This document shows positions 54,462-63,680 of a stretch of DNA of 64,000 nt, one piece after another. The notes under the pieces are model-generated. The model saw only the letters and a list, made by a program, of their open reading frames with translations, searched no databases and was not told where the DNA came from. Within the stretch, counting starts at the first letter, position 1. Each line of letters begins with the position of its first letter. Made by a program: the position numbers and the translations under genes. The DNA comes from an uncultured Hyphomicrobiales bacterium (GTDB lineage Bacteria; Pseudomonadota; Alphaproteobacteria; Rhizobiales; Beijerinckiaceae). The DNA is taken from the NCBI GenBank assembly GCA_903861645.1, contig CAIOVE010000010.1, positions 1 through 64,000 of the forward strand. Reading direction: 5' to 3'.

Positions 54462-55436
54462 CTATTCGGCCTTGACGCCCGTCTCCTTGATGATGGCCTG
54501 ATATTTCGCGCTTTCGGCATGGACGAAGGCGGCCGTTTCGACGTCGGACATGATCCGCGTCTCGGCGCCGGCTTCGAGCAATTGCCGGGCGACATCGGGC
54601 TGGGCGACGATCTTGTTGACCTCGCGGTTGAATTTCTGCACCAGCGCCGGCGGCGCCCCCTTGGGCGCGAAAAGCGCCGCCCAGAGCGTCAACTGGTAGT
54701 CGGGAATGCCAGCGGCTTCCGCGATGGTGGGAATATCCGGCGCCGCTTGCGCCCGCTTGCCCGATGACACCGCGATGATCTTGAGCATGCCGGCCTTCGC
54801 CTGCGGCATGGCCGGCGGCAGGCCCGGAAAATAATAATCCACGTGACCGCCGATGAGGTCGTTGAGCGCCGGCCCGGCGCCGCCGTAGGCGGCTGTTTCC
54901 GCCTTGATTTTCAGGCGCGCCTTCAGCCATTCGCCGGCGAAGTAGCTGGGCGTGCCGATGCCCGAGTTGGCGTAGGTCAGAGGTTTCGTCGCCTTGGGCG
55001 CGCCGGCGATGAAGTCCGCCATCGTTGGCCAGGGCGACGCCGCCGGCACGACCAGCGCGAGAGGCGAATCCGCCAGAAAGGCGACGGGAACAAGTTCGAC
55101 GTCGGAGTCGAAATTCTGGTTCGGCAGCCAATGCTTGTTGATCGCCGCCTCGCCGGTCTGGCCGACGAGGAAGGTCAGGCCATCCGGTTTGGCGCTCGCC
55201 ACGGCGCGGGCGCCGATGTTGCCGCTGGCGCCGGGCTTGTTCTCGACGATCACCGGTTGGCCCACCGCCGCCTGCAGGCGTGGCGCGATCACACGCGCGA
55301 CGAAATCGCCGGTGCCGCCGGGGGCGTAGGCGACGATCAGCCGGATTGTTTCGCCCGCGGGTTCCTGCGCGCGCGCGTTGGCGGAGGCGATGCAGGCAAT
55401 GGCCGCGATGGCGGCGGCGAAAACGCGGCGTTTCAT
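54462..55436 (-). CDS. Bug-family periplasmic solute-binding protein
   Basis: 324 residues with signal peptide MKRRVFAAAIAAIACIASANARA. Classical Bug markers: IRLIVAYAPGGTGDFVARVIA, VIVENKPGASGNIGARAVA, KPDGLTFLVG, DIPTIAEAAG. GGGAG precedes ATG 55436. No TctAB partner. Downstream of the amidohydrolase in the same direction, so it likely binds the substrate of that small pathway. Confidence 0.9.
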   Translation of the reverse strand: MKRRVFAAAIAAIACIASANARAQEPAGETIRLIVAYAPGGTGDFVARVIAPRLQAAVGQPVIVENKPGASGNIGARAVASAKPDGLTFLVGQTGEAAINKHWLPNQNFDSDVELVPVAFLADSPLALVVPAASPWPTMADFIAGAPKATKPLTYANSGIGTPSYFAGEWLKARLKIKAETAAYGGAGPALNDLIGGHVDYYFPGLPPAMPQAKAGMLKIIAVSSGKRAQAAPDIPTIAEAAGIPDYQLTLWAALFAPKGAPPALVQKFNREVNKIVAQPDVARQLLEAGAETRIMSDVETAAFVHAESAKYQAIIKETGVKAE

Positions 55437-55474
55437 CAAATGCTCCCTTGGTCCGGTCGGCAATGAGCTGGGGA

Positions 55475-56320
55475 CTATGCGAATTCGTAAAGGCGGGCCG
55501 GATTGGCGACCATGATGGCATGAAAAAGGGCTGGCGAGGCGACCGCCGCCTCGAATTCGTCGACCAGCGCCGCGTAGGAGAGCGGGCGGTAGGCGGCGCC
55601 CACGTCCGGGCCCTTCTGGTCGCCATGGGCCGGCGTGTGCGGCCAGTCGCTGCCCCAGACGCAGCGATCGGGCGCGACCGAGGTCAGCGCCTTCAACCAG
55701 CCACGGTGCGGCGCGACGGCGCGGGGATCGCGCCCCATGCGATAGGGCGAGGACAGTTTCATCCAGACATGCGGCAGGGCCAGCAAATCGAGAAGGGGCA
55801 TGGCGGCCGGGCTTTCGGGCGCGTGGTCGCCGGGCAGGCCGTAGTGGTCGAGGACGACGGTCGTGGGCGCCGCGCGCAGCAGGTCCGCCATCGGGGCGAG
55901 CTCGTCGAGCGGCGCGATGAGCTCCACGTGCCAGTTCATCGAGGCGGCGCAGGCGACGAGGCGTCGCAGTCGCGCGCCGTTGGCGGCGGGATCGGCCTCG
56001 CCGGGGCTGTAGAGGTTCAGGCGCAGGCCGCGAACGCCGCGCGCCGCCATGTCGAGCAGGGTTGCCTTGCCGACGCGGTCGGGGTCGATCACGGCGACGC
56101 CGCGCCCCCGGCCATCCAGCGCGTCGAGCGTCGCCAGCAGCAGCCTGTTGTCATCGCCGTAAAAACTTGGCTGGACGAGGATGAAACGCTCGATGGCGCG
56201 CGCCGCCGCAAGCGCGCGCAAATTTTCAAGCGGCGCGGGCGCCGCCAGGTAGGTCCGCTCGCGCGCCTGCGGCCAGTCCGCGGCATTGCCGACGATGTGA
56301 ACGTGGCTGTCGCAGCGCAC
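55475..56320 (-). CDS. Amidohydrolase family (TIM-barrel, PDC-lactonase/AMDase-like)
   Basis: 281 residues starting at GTG 56320, two bases after the stop of the upstream gene, reading RCDSHVHIVGNAADWP, the metal-binding start of PF04909 enzymes. Other blocks: RGLRLNLYSPGEADP, VVLDHYGLPG, LSSPYRM, WGSDWPHTPAHGDQ. Relatives hydrolyse 2-pyrone-4,6-dicarboxylate or related lactones. The substrate here is inferred only to be a small carboxylated ring or lactone. Confidence 0.83.
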   Translation of the reverse strand: MRCDSHVHIVGNAADWPQARERTYLAAPAPLENLRALAAARAIERFILVQPSFYGDDNRLLLATLDALDGRGRGVAVIDPDRVGKATLLDMAARGVRGLRLNLYSPGEADPAANGARLRRLVACAASMNWHVELIAPLDELAPMADLLRAAPTTVVLDHYGLPGDHAPESPAAMPLLDLLALPHVWMKLSSPYRMGRDPRAVAPHRGWLKALTSVAPDRCVWGSDWPHTPAHGDQKGPDVGAAYRPLSYAALVDEFEAAVASPALFHAIMVANPARLYEFA

Positions 56321-56322
56321 GC

Positions 56323-57384
56323 CTAGGCCTCGCGCACCAGCGCGGCGATCGCCTCGCCGGTGGCGCGCGTGCCGAGCCCGCCGCCGATGTCGGCGGTGAC
56401 GCGATGCGCGTTGACGGCGGTTTCGACCGCCCGCTCCATGGCCGCGCCCGCGGCGATGAAGGAATTGGCCGACAGGCGCTGCCCGCGCCAGGACAGCAGT
56501 TGCGCCGCCGACAGAATGAGCGAAATCGGATTGGCGCGATCCTGACCGGCGATGTCGGGCGCCGATCCATGCGCCGCCTGCGCCATGGCGTAATCGGCGC
56601 CGGCGTTGAGCGAACCGCCAAGGCCGATGCTGCCGGACAATTCGGCCGTGAGGTCGGACAGAATGTCGCCGAACATGTTCGTGGTGACGATGACGTCGAA
56701 GCGGTCGGGCGCGCGCACCACGTGCGCCATCATGGCGTCGACGATGACGTCGTCGAGGACGACATCTGGATAGTCGGCGGCCACCTTGCGGCATTCCTCG
56801 AGGAACATGCCGTCGGCGATTTTCAGCACATTGGCCTTGTGGACGGCTGTCACCCGCTTGCGGCGGTGGTTCGCCAGCTCGAAGGCGGCCCGCGCCACGC
56901 GATGGCAGCAGGCGCGGGTGATGCGCCGCAGCGAAATGGCCACATCTTCCGTCACCAGCATTTCGGAGCCGCCGCTCGCCATGTTGCGGTCGGCGTAGAA
57001 CCCTTCGGTGTTCTCGCGAACGACAATCAGATCGAACGCGCCGACCTTGCCGGGAAATCCGGGATAGGTGCGCGCCGGGCGAATGTTGGCGAAAAGGTCG
57101 AGGTTCTTGCGGAAATACATGGACGGATTGATGCCGCCCTTGCTCTCGTCGGTGTAGTCGAAGGTGGCCGCCGGGCCGAGAACGAGGCCGTCGGCGGCGC
57201 GGGCCTTGTCGAGCAGGCCGTCGCGCACGGTGGTTCCCCAACGCTTCAGGCTCTCGTGGCCGACGATGTCCTCCTCGAGCGCGAGGCCAAGGCCGAAGCG
57301 GTCCGAGGCGGCGCGCAGCACGGCGAGGGTCGCGGCGGTGATTTCCGGCCCGATGCCGTCGCCGGGAAGGATGAGAAGGCGCAT
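56323..57384 (-). CDS. Isocitrate/isopropylmalate dehydrogenase family protein
   Basis: 353 residues from ATG 57384 (MRLLILPGDGIGPEITAATL). Oxidative decarboxylase of 2-hydroxy acids: substrate RENTEGFYADR, metal TTNMFGDILSDLTAEL with Asp residues, and NAD loop APDIAGQDRANP (in place of HGSAPDI alone). 3-isopropylmalate, tartrate or homoisocitrate-type substrates are possible; it is not the housekeeping leuB by context, since no leuCD neighbour is present. It is followed 2 bp later by the amidohydrolase. Confidence 0.85.
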   Translation of the reverse strand: MRLLILPGDGIGPEITAATLAVLRAASDRFGLGLALEEDIVGHESLKRWGTTVRDGLLDKARAADGLVLGPAATFDYTDESKGGINPSMYFRKNLDLFANIRPARTYPGFPGKVGAFDLIVVRENTEGFYADRNMASGGSEMLVTEDVAISLRRITRACCHRVARAAFELANHRRKRVTAVHKANVLKIADGMFLEECRKVAADYPDVVLDDVIVDAMMAHVVRAPDRFDVIVTTNMFGDILSDLTAELSGSIGLGGSLNAGADYAMAQAAHGSAPDIAGQDRANPISLILSAAQLLSWRGQRLSANSFIAAGAAMERAVETAVNAHRVTADIGGGLGTRATGEAIAALVREA

Positions 57385-57474
57385 GGGAACCCTGTTCCGT
57401 TTTGAAGGCATCGCATAGGATGAGCAATCGACCGCGTAGCGAAGGACCGGCGGGAAATCAATCGAGGCCGAACA

Positions 57475-58053
57475 ATGGACACCAACGGCAAGGCGCGGCT
57501 ACGGGCCGGGGCGCTGGAGCGCCGGGCGGCGATCGCGCCCGCGGCGCGCGAGGCCTTCGCCGAGCGGCTGGCGCTGAAGGGCGTCGAGATCGCGCGCCGC
57601 GCCATGACGCGGACAGTTGGCGTTTACTGGCCCATGCGCGACGAGGCGGACACCAAATGGCTCGTCGAGGCGCTCGCCTACCACGATTTCGTCGCCGCGC
57701 TGCCGGCGATGCAGGGTCGCGGGCGGCCGCTGCTGTTTCGCAAATGGACGCGGCGCGATCCCCTGATCCCCGGCGATTTCGGGGTGATGGAGCCCTCGCG
57801 TCGCCTGCTGGAGGTCCTGCCCGATCTGTTGTTCGTGCCGCTGGCGGCGTTCGACCGGCGCGGCCACCGTCTCGGCTATGGCGCGGGCTATTACGACGCG
57901 ACCCTGCGCGATCTGCGGGCGATGAAGCCCCTGCTGGCGGTCGGCGTCGCCTTCGCCGCGCAGGAAGTGGCGGAAGTGCCCGCCGAGCCGCATGACCAGC
58001 CGCTCGATCTCGTGCTAACCGAGAACGAACTCATCGATTGCCGGACGGATTGA
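57475..58053 (+). CDS. fthC: 5-formyltetrahydrofolate cyclo-ligase
   Basis: 192-residue ATP-dependent enzyme converting 5-formyl-THF to 5,10-methenyl-THF. Motifs VGVYWPMRDEADTKWL, FVPLAAFDRRGHRLGYGAGYYD (substrate/ATP loop), and QPLDLVLTENE. It is often the neighbour of zapA and 6S RNA; here three minus-strand genes lie between. Precedes the phosphoesterase by 4 bp. Confidence 0.94.
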   Translation: MDTNGKARLRAGALERRAAIAPAAREAFAERLALKGVEIARRAMTRTVGVYWPMRDEADTKWLVEALAYHDFVAALPAMQGRGRPLLFRKWTRRDPLIPGDFGVMEPSRRLLEVLPDLLFVPLAAFDRRGHRLGYGAGYYDATLRDLRAMKPLLAVGVAFAAQEVAEVPAEPHDQPLDLVLTENELIDCRTD

Positions 58054-58057
58054 CGAC

Positions 58058-58879
58058 ATGCGCCTGCTTTTCATCGGCGACATTCTGGGCCGCGCCGGGC
58101 GCGCGGTTCTGCTTGAATATTTGCCGGGGCTGCGGCGCGACTGGGCGCTCGATTTCGTCGTCGTCAACGCCGAGAACGCGGCGGGCGGCTTTGGCGTGAC
58201 GGAAGCCATCTGCCAGGAATTCCTCGACGCGGGGGCGGATTGCCTGACGCTGGGCAACCATGCGTGGGACCAGAAGGAGGCGCTGGTGTTCATCGAGCGC
58301 CAGTCGCGGCTGATCCGTCCGCTGAATTATCCGCCGGGGACGGCGGGCCGGGGCGTCAACATGTTCGAGACCGCCTCGGGCGGCCGGGTGCTGGTGATGA
58401 ACGCCATGGGACGCATCTTCATGGACCCGCTCGACGATCCCTTCGCCGCGGTGGACCGGGAATTGTCCGCCTGCCCATTGGGCGAGGTTTGCGACGCGGT
58501 CGTGGTCGACTTCCACGCGGAAACCACGAGCGAGAAAATGGCGATGGGTCATTTCTGCGACGGGCGGGCCTCGCTGGTGGTGGGCACGCATACCCATATT
58601 CCCACCGCCGACGCGCAAATCTTGCCCGGCGGCACGGCCTACCAGACCGACGCGGGCATGTGCGGCGACTACGACTCGGTCATCGGCATGAACAAGGCCG
58701 AGCCGCTGCAACGCTTCACCCGGCGCATTCCGCAGGGCCGGTTCGAGCCCGCCATGGGGCCCGCGACCCTCTGCGGCGTCGCGGTCGAGACCGACGACAG
58801 AACCGGGCTGGCCACCCGGATCGGCCCGGTGCGGCTCGGTGGACGGCTCGCCGGGGCGCGGCCGGAATTCTGGGTCTAG
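58058..58879 (+). CDS. ymdB: YmdB-type metallophosphoesterase (TIGR00282)
   Basis: 273-residue calcineurin-like phosphoesterase. RLLFIGDILGRAGR (metal Asp), VVNAENAAGGFGVT, LGNHAWDQKE, VVVDFHAETTSEK, GTHTHIPTADA. The B. subtilis homologue hydrolyses 2',3'- and 3',5'-cyclic nucleotides; the substrate in this organism is unknown. Probably co-transcribed with fthC. Confidence 0.92.
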   Translation: MRLLFIGDILGRAGRAVLLEYLPGLRRDWALDFVVVNAENAAGGFGVTEAICQEFLDAGADCLTLGNHAWDQKEALVFIERQSRLIRPLNYPPGTAGRGVNMFETASGGRVLVMNAMGRIFMDPLDDPFAAVDRELSACPLGEVCDAVVVDFHAETTSEKMAMGHFCDGRASLVVGTHTHIPTADAQILPGGTAYQTDAGMCGDYDSVIGMNKAEPLQRFTRRIPQGRFEPAMGPATLCGVAVETDDRTGLATRIGPVRLGGRLAGARPEFWV

Positions 58880-58888
58880 GCGGGCGCG

Positions 58889-58918
58889 CTTTTCTAAAGC
58901 GGCGCGCGGGCGTATAAG
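58889..58918 (+). promoter_or_regulatory. Candidate yebC promoter
   Basis: CTTTTC (58889-58894), 18-bp spacer, TATAAG (58913-58918), 42 bp before the ATG. The -10 equals the one used for rpmI-rplT; the -35 is weak. CTAAAG also occurs at 58894-58899. Confidence 0.4.
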
Positions 58919-58959
58919 GCGCCACTCTTTTCAGGCGCATTCAGGCAAGCGGGACGGAA

Positions 58960-59706
58960 ATGGCGGGACATAGTCAGTTCAAGAACATCATGCACAAGAA
59001 GGGGAAGCAGGACGCTATCCGCTCGAAGATCTTCGGCAAACTCGCGCGTGAAATCACCGTCGCCGCCAAGATGGGCATGCCCGACCCCGCGATGAACCCG
59101 CGCCTGCGCCTCGCCGTTCTGGCCGCGCGCGCCGAGAACATGCCCAAGGACAATATCGACCGCGCCATCAAGAAGGCGTCGGGCGGTGAAAGCGAGAACT
59201 ACGACGAGGTGCGCTACGAGGGCCGCATGCCCGGCGGCGTCGCCCTGATCATCGAGGCGCTGACCGACAACCGCAACCGCACGGCGGGCGAGGTGCGCTC
59301 CTATTTCACCAAGGCGGGCGGCGCGCTGGCGGAAACCGGCGCCGTGTCGTTCATGTTCGATCACGTCGGATCGATCGAGTTCGACACGAAGGTCGGCTCC
59401 GAGGACGCGGTCATGGAAGCCGCGATCGAGGCGGGCGCGGACGACGCCATTTCGACCCCCGACGGGCACGAGATCGTCACGTCCATGGAATCCTTCGCCG
59501 AGGTGGCGAAGGCGCTGGAAGCGAAATTCGGCGAGCCGCGCAAATCAAGGCTCGTCTGGAAGCCGCAGAACAATGTCGCCGTCGACGACGAGGCGGGCGA
59601 GAAAGTGCTAAAACTCATTGGCAATCTGGAAGACAACGACGACGTGCAGAACGTCTACGCCAATTTCGAGATTTCCGACGCGCTCATGCAGAAGATGAGC
59701 GGCTAG
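58960..59706 (+). CDS. yebC: YebC/PmpR-family transcriptional regulator or translation factor
   Basis: 248 residues with the family start [18 protein letters not shown] and blocks [40 protein letters not shown] and FDHVGSIEF. Recently linked to resolving ribosome stalling at proline-rich sites; older work describes DNA binding. Its TAG overlaps the converging ybgC stop in the palindrome CTAG (59703-59706). Confidence 0.96.
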   Translation: MAGHSQFKNIMHKKGKQDAIRSKIFGKLAREITVAAKMGMPDPAMNPRLRLAVLAARAENMPKDNIDRAIKKASGGESENYDEVRYEGRMPGGVALIIEALTDNRNRTAGEVRSYFTKAGGALAETGAVSFMFDHVGSIEFDTKVGSEDAVMEAAIEAGADDAISTPDGHEIVTSMESFAEVAKALEAKFGEPRKSRLVWKPQNNVAVDDEAGEKVLKLIGNLEDNDDVQNVYANFEISDALMQKMSG

Positions 59707-60116
59707 GGCGCGCTCTGTTCGAGCCTGGCGCGAACGCCCCTGGGCATGCGCGCCGCTTTTCCATCGACCACGCAGGCGACGCGGACGCGTGCGCTCGCCA
59801 GCGTCTCGGCGCCACGCCTGACCGTTTGCAGCAATTCAAGCGTCGCCGCGCCGAGTTTTTCGACGGTCGTTTCAACCGCGAGCCAGTCGTCCATGCGCGC
59901 CGGTCGGTGAAAATCAATCGTCATCGCGCGCACGACGAAGCCGAAGCGTTCCGATGTTTCGCCCGCCAGCGCGGCGCCCTGATCGACGCCGAGCGCGCGC
60001 AGCATCTCTGTGCGGGCGCGCTCCATGAAGCGCAGGTAGTTGGCGTGATAGACCGCGCCGGAAAAGTCGGTATCCTCGTAATAGACGCGGACGTGGTGGA
60101 GGTGGGGGGCGGTCAT
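59703..60116 (-). CDS. ybgC: YbgC-type acyl-CoA thioesterase (Tol-Pal associated)
   Basis: 137-residue hot-dog thioesterase. [27 protein letters not shown] carries the catalytic Asp and the YHANY signature. GGGAGGGGCGATC before ATG 60116 sets the start. It is usually upstream of tolQRAB; here it is beside pgm, so the tol genes are elsewhere or outside the window. Only 28 bp after the pgm stop, so co-transcribed with it. Confidence 0.93.
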   Translation of the reverse strand: MTAPHLHHVRVYYEDTDFSGAVYHANYLRFMERARTEMLRALGVDQGAALAGETSERFGFVVRAMTIDFHRPARMDDWLAVETTVEKLGAATLELLQTVRRGAETLASARVRVACVVDGKAARMPRGVRARLEQSAP

Positions 60117-60144
60117 GATCGCCCCTCCCGCGCGTGGCGCATGA

Positions 60145-61806
60145 TCAGCCCTTCGCGGCGGCGCTGAACACGCGGGCGACGAGGTCGCGCGCGTCATCCT
60201 GAATGCGCCGCAAGTGGTCCTCGCCGACAAAACTTTCCGCATAGATTTTGTAGACGTCCTCCGTGCCCGAGGGACGCGCGGCGAACCAGCCGTTTTCCGT
60301 GATGACCTTGAGCCCGCCGAAGGCCGCGCCGTTGCCGGGGGCCTCCGTCTGCTTGGCAAGAATGGTCTCGCCGGCGAGTTCGGTGGCGGTGACCTGCGCG
60401 GGCGACAGTTTTTTCAGAATGTCCTTCTGGGCGGGCGTCGCCGGCGCGTCGATGCGCTCGTAGCGGGGCGCGCCGAGGTCGCGGGTCAGGTCGCCGTAAC
60501 GGACGCCGGGATCCCTGCCGGTTTTCGCCGTGATTTCGGCGGCGAGCAGGCCAAGGATGACGCCGTCCTTGTCCGTCGACCAGACGGTCCCGTCGCGCTT
60601 GATGAAGGACGCGCCGGCGCTTTCCTCGCCAGCGAAGCCCATGGACCCGTCAACGAGGCCGTCGACGAACCATTTGAAGCCGACTGGCGTCTCGACCAGC
60701 TTGCGACCGAGTTTATTGGCGACGCGGTCGATGATTCCGCTGCTCACCATCGTCTTGCCGATGGCGCAACGAGCGCCCCAGTCGGGCCTGTGCTGGAACA
60801 GATAGTCGATGGAAGCGGCGAGGTAGTGATTGGGGTTCAACAGGCCCACCGAGGGCGTGACGATTCCATGCCGGTCGGCGTCCGTGTCGTTGGCGAAGGC
60901 GACGTCGAATTTCTCGCGCAGGCCGATCAGCGGCGCCATCGCGTGGGGCGACGAACAATCCATGCGGACGCGGGCGTCCCAGTCGAGCGTCATGAAGCGG
61001 AACGTGGGGTCGACGGCTTCGTTGACGATCGTCGCATCGAGGCCATAGGCCTCGATGATCGGTCGCCAGTAGCCGATGGCCGCGCCGCCCAGCGGATCGA
61101 TGCCGATCCTGACGCCGGCGGCGCGGATCGCCTCCATGTCGACGACATTGCGGAGATCGGCGACATAAGGGCCGATGTAATCATGGCGATGAACATGCGG
61201 CGATTTCAGCGCCCGCTCGTAGTGCATGCGCTTCACGCCCGCGAGGTTTTCGCGCAACAGGGCGTTGGCGGTTCGCTCGATCTCGCCGGTGATGTCGCCA
61301 TCCGCGGGGCCGCCATTCGGCGGGTTGTACTTGAAGCCGCCATCCTCGGGGGGATTATGCGAGGGCGTGATCACGACGCCATCGGCGAGGCCGCTCGTTC
61401 GTCCCTTGTTGTAGGAGAGAATCGCGTGGGAGATGACGGGCGTCGGCGTGTAGCCGAGCTTTTCGTCGATCATGACCTCGACGCCATTGGCGGCGAAAAC
61501 CTCCAGCGCGCTGGCGAAGGCCGGAAAGGACAGCGCGTGCGAATCAATGCCGATGAACAGCGGGCCGTCGATCCCGTGACCCTTGCGATACCGGCAGATC
61601 GCCTGACTGATGGCGACGATATGGGCTTCATTGAATGAGTTGGCGAAGGCGGAGCCACGATGGCCGGAGGTGCCGAAGGCGACGCGTTGGGTGGGGATGG
61701 AGGGATCGGGTTCGCCCGTGAAATAGGCCGTCACGAGGGCCGGCACGTCGAGCAACATCGATGGCGGAACCGGTTTCCCCGCCAGTGGATTGATCTCGCC
61801 GCTCAT
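60145..61806 (-). CDS. pgm: Alpha-D-glucose phosphoglucomutase
   Basis: 553 residues. Interconverts glucose-1- and glucose-6-phosphate for glycogen, trehalose and envelope sugars. Phospho-Ser S149 in [18 protein letters not shown], metal loop [11 protein letters not shown], sugar loop [12 protein letters not shown], phosphate site [19 protein letters not shown] 61806 after GAGGGGAG. The gene order relative to the glycogen operon is not seen; it stands alone with ybgC. Confidence 0.96.
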   Translation of the reverse strand: MSGEINPLAGKPVPPSMLLDVPALVTAYFTGEPDPSIPTQRVAFGTSGHRGSAFANSFNEAHIVAISQAICRYRKGHGIDGPLFIGIDSHALSFPAFASALEVFAANGVEVMIDEKLGYTPTPVISHAILSYNKGRTSGLADGVVITPSHNPPEDGGFKYNPPNGGPADGDITGEIERTANALLRENLAGVKRMHYERALKSPHVHRHDYIGPYVADLRNVVDMEAIRAAGVRIGIDPLGGAAIGYWRPIIEAYGLDATIVNEAVDPTFRFMTLDWDARVRMDCSSPHAMAPLIGLREKFDVAFANDTDADRHGIVTPSVGLLNPNHYLAASIDYLFQHRPDWGARCAIGKTMVSSGIIDRVANKLGRKLVETPVGFKWFVDGLVDGSMGFAGEESAGASFIKRDGTVWSTDKDGVILGLLAAEITAKTGRDPGVRYGDLTRDLGAPRYERIDAPATPAQKDILKKLSPAQVTATELAGETILAKQTEAPGNGAAFGGLKVITENGWFAARPSGTEDVYKIYAESFVGEDHLRRIQDDARDLVARVFSAAAKG

Positions 61807-61942
61807 GTCCAAGCTCCCCTCTCGCCATTCAACGCGCGGCGCGCCCGCGCGCGGACGACCTTTCGGCCGTCAAGAGACCATCAAGGCGTTTCTTTTTAGC
61901 AAAAATCGGGCAAGGCGCGCGCCTCGCCATGGCGATCGTGCG

Positions 61943-62653
61943 CTATTTGTCGCCGCCGGGCCAGCTTTCCTCGCGGGAAAGCGCGCGCACACGCTCCGTG
62001 GTGACATTGAGGTGGCTGGTCACAAGCGCCACGGCGGCGTCGGCCTGTCGGGCAAGGGTCGCCTCCATGAGCGCGAAATGCTCGGCGGCGAGGTCTCGCT
62101 CCCTCGACAGGGCCGGGGCGGAAAGCCGGCGATATCGCTCGGTCTGGTCATAAAGCAGGTTGCGCAAGCGCAATCGCCAGGGACTGTCGCAGGCGGAAAC
62201 AAGGGCCTCGTGAAACGCCTTGTGCGCCGAGGCCCATTCGTCGCTGATGCGACGCTCGTCGCCGTGGACGCGCTCCGGCGTGCGCGACAGGCGGTGATGG
62301 GCCGCGACGATGCGCGCTTCCCAGTCGACGCCGCCCACCGCCATGGACCGGCGCAGGCAACTTGTTTCGATCTCGATCCGCGTGCCGGTGAGGTCCAGCA
62401 ATTCCGATTCAGACACCGGCGCGGCGCGAAAGCCCCGGTTCATCTCGGCGACGGCGAGGCCCTCGGCCGTCAGTCGTGACAGCGCCTCGCGCACGGCGCC
62501 CAGACTGACCGCGAGCCGGCCTGACAATTCAGCGATGTTCAATCGCGCCCCCGGCGGCAGGCGGCACGCGAGCAAATCCGCGCGGAGCGCCAGATAGGCG
62601 GCTTCCGAGAGGTTCGTCTCCTTGCCGGCTGGCTTGGCGGGGAATGGCTTCAT
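61943..62653 (-). CDS. GntR-family regulator with FCD ligand domain
   Basis: 236 residues. N-terminal winged helix (SEAAYLALRADLLACRLPPGARLNIAELSGRLAVSLGAVREALSRL, shortened here to the recognisable blocks) and a C-terminal FCD domain with metal-binding His/Asp (EARIVAAHHRLS, HKAFHEALVSACDSPWRL, EHFALMEATLARQADAA). Divergent from the FAH gene, with an AT-rich palindrome in the 130-bp gap, so it probably represses or activates that operon in response to its pathway intermediate. Confidence 0.9.
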   Translation of the reverse strand: MKPFPAKPAGKETNLSEAAYLALRADLLACRLPPGARLNIAELSGRLAVSLGAVREALSRLTAEGLAVAEMNRGFRAAPVSESELLDLTGTRIEIETSCLRRSMAVGGVDWEARIVAAHHRLSRTPERVHGDERRISDEWASAHKAFHEALVSACDSPWRLRLRNLLYDQTERYRRLSAPALSRERDLAAEHFALMEATLARQADAAVALVTSHLNVTTERVRALSREESWPGGDK

Positions 62654-62703
62654 GGGCCCATCTATAGCAAACCCGGATCGTCGCTCAAGCGGGTGAAAAT
62701 ATT

Positions 62704-62736
62704 CGAGTCGATAAATAATATATTATTGTTGACTCG
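62704..62736. promoter_or_regulatory. Operator-like palindrome between gntR gene and FAH gene
   Basis: CGAGTC (62704-62709) and GACTCG (62731-62736) are inverted around a perfect 14-bp palindrome AATAATATATTATT (62714-62727). This AT-rich island in GC-rich DNA probably overlaps the divergent promoters. Confidence 0.6.
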
Positions 62737-62783
62737 TCCAAAACCCCATGGCATCTGCCCGACCACAGGATGAGGATTTCACC

Positions 62784-63644
62784 ATGCGCTTTGCCAGCTA
62801 CGCCATCGATTCAACGCCCGGTCTCGCCACCGCGAGGGCCGACGGCTCTTTCGTGGGCCTGCTGGCGAGCGATCCGCGGTATCCGGGCGATCTTGACGAT
62901 CTGGTCGCGAAGGGGGGCGACGCCTTGCGGGCCGCCCACGCGGCGCTGCTTGTCGGCCAGATGGTCGACATTCACAACATGCGCCTTGCGCCCCCGCTCA
63001 AGCGTCCGGCCAAGATCATCTGCGTGGGGCTGAACTACGCCGATCATTCGGCGGAAAGCGGATTCAAGCAGCCGGACTATCCGACGCTGTTCTCGCGTTT
63101 CGCGGTCGGGTTCGTCGGTCACAACGAACCCATGGTGCGCCCGAAGGTTTCGACCCAGCTCGATTACGAAGGCGAACTGGTCGCGGTCATCGGCAAGGGC
63201 GGTCGTCATATCGCCCGGGACAAGGCGCTTGATCACGTTATCGGCTACTCGATCTTCAACGACGGCTCCATTCGCGACTATCAATTCAAGTCGCCCCAGT
63301 GGACGGTCGGCAAGAATTTCGACGGCACGGGTCCGTTTGGTCCGGTTTTCGTCACGGCGGACGAATTGCCGCCGGGCTGCAAGGGCCTGAAGCTGGCAAC
63401 CCGCCTGAATGGCGTGACCGTGCAGAGCGCCCGCATCGACGACATGGTTTTCGACGTGGCCACTCTTGTCGCGACGATCAGCGAGGCGATGACGCTAGAG
63501 GCGGGCGATATCATCGTGACGGGCACGCCGGCCGGCGTCGGGCTGGGCCGCAAGCCGCCGCTGTGGATGAAGCCCGGCGATATCGTCGAGGTGGAGATCG
63601 AGGGTATCGGCGTGCTACGCAATTCCATCGTCGACGAAGGCTGA
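62784..63644 (+). CDS. Fumarylacetoacetate hydrolase family protein
   Basis: 286 residues from ATG 62784, after AGGATGAGGATTTCACC; ATG 62748 would add 12 residues. FAH-fold metal site: YEGELVAVIGKGG, YSIFNDGSIRDYQ, GKNFDGTGPFGPVF, IIVTGTPAGVGLG. Such enzymes hydrolyse or decarboxylate acylpyruvates and 2-oxo-hept-diene-dioates in aromatic breakdown. Together with the following VOC-family gene, this suggests a small aromatic or ketoacid catabolic operon. Confidence 0.9.
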   Translation: MRFASYAIDSTPGLATARADGSFVGLLASDPRYPGDLDDLVAKGGDALRAAHAALLVGQMVDIHNMRLAPPLKRPAKIICVGLNYADHSAESGFKQPDYPTLFSRFAVGFVGHNEPMVRPKVSTQLDYEGELVAVIGKGGRHIARDKALDHVIGYSIFNDGSIRDYQFKSPQWTVGKNFDGTGPFGPVFVTADELPPGCKGLKLATRLNGVTVQSARIDDMVFDVATLVATISEAMTLEAGDIIVTGTPAGVGLGRKPPLWMKPGDIVEVEIEGIGVLRNSIVDEG

Positions 63645-63680
63645 TCGCCGGGAGGCGGCAAAAGCCACGGGAGGAAGCAA

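Noticed and set aside
54385-55626. Open frame on the minus strand overlapping 6S RNA and the Bug gene
   Set aside because: Frame-shifted shadow of the Bug protein with Arg-rich translation and no motif.
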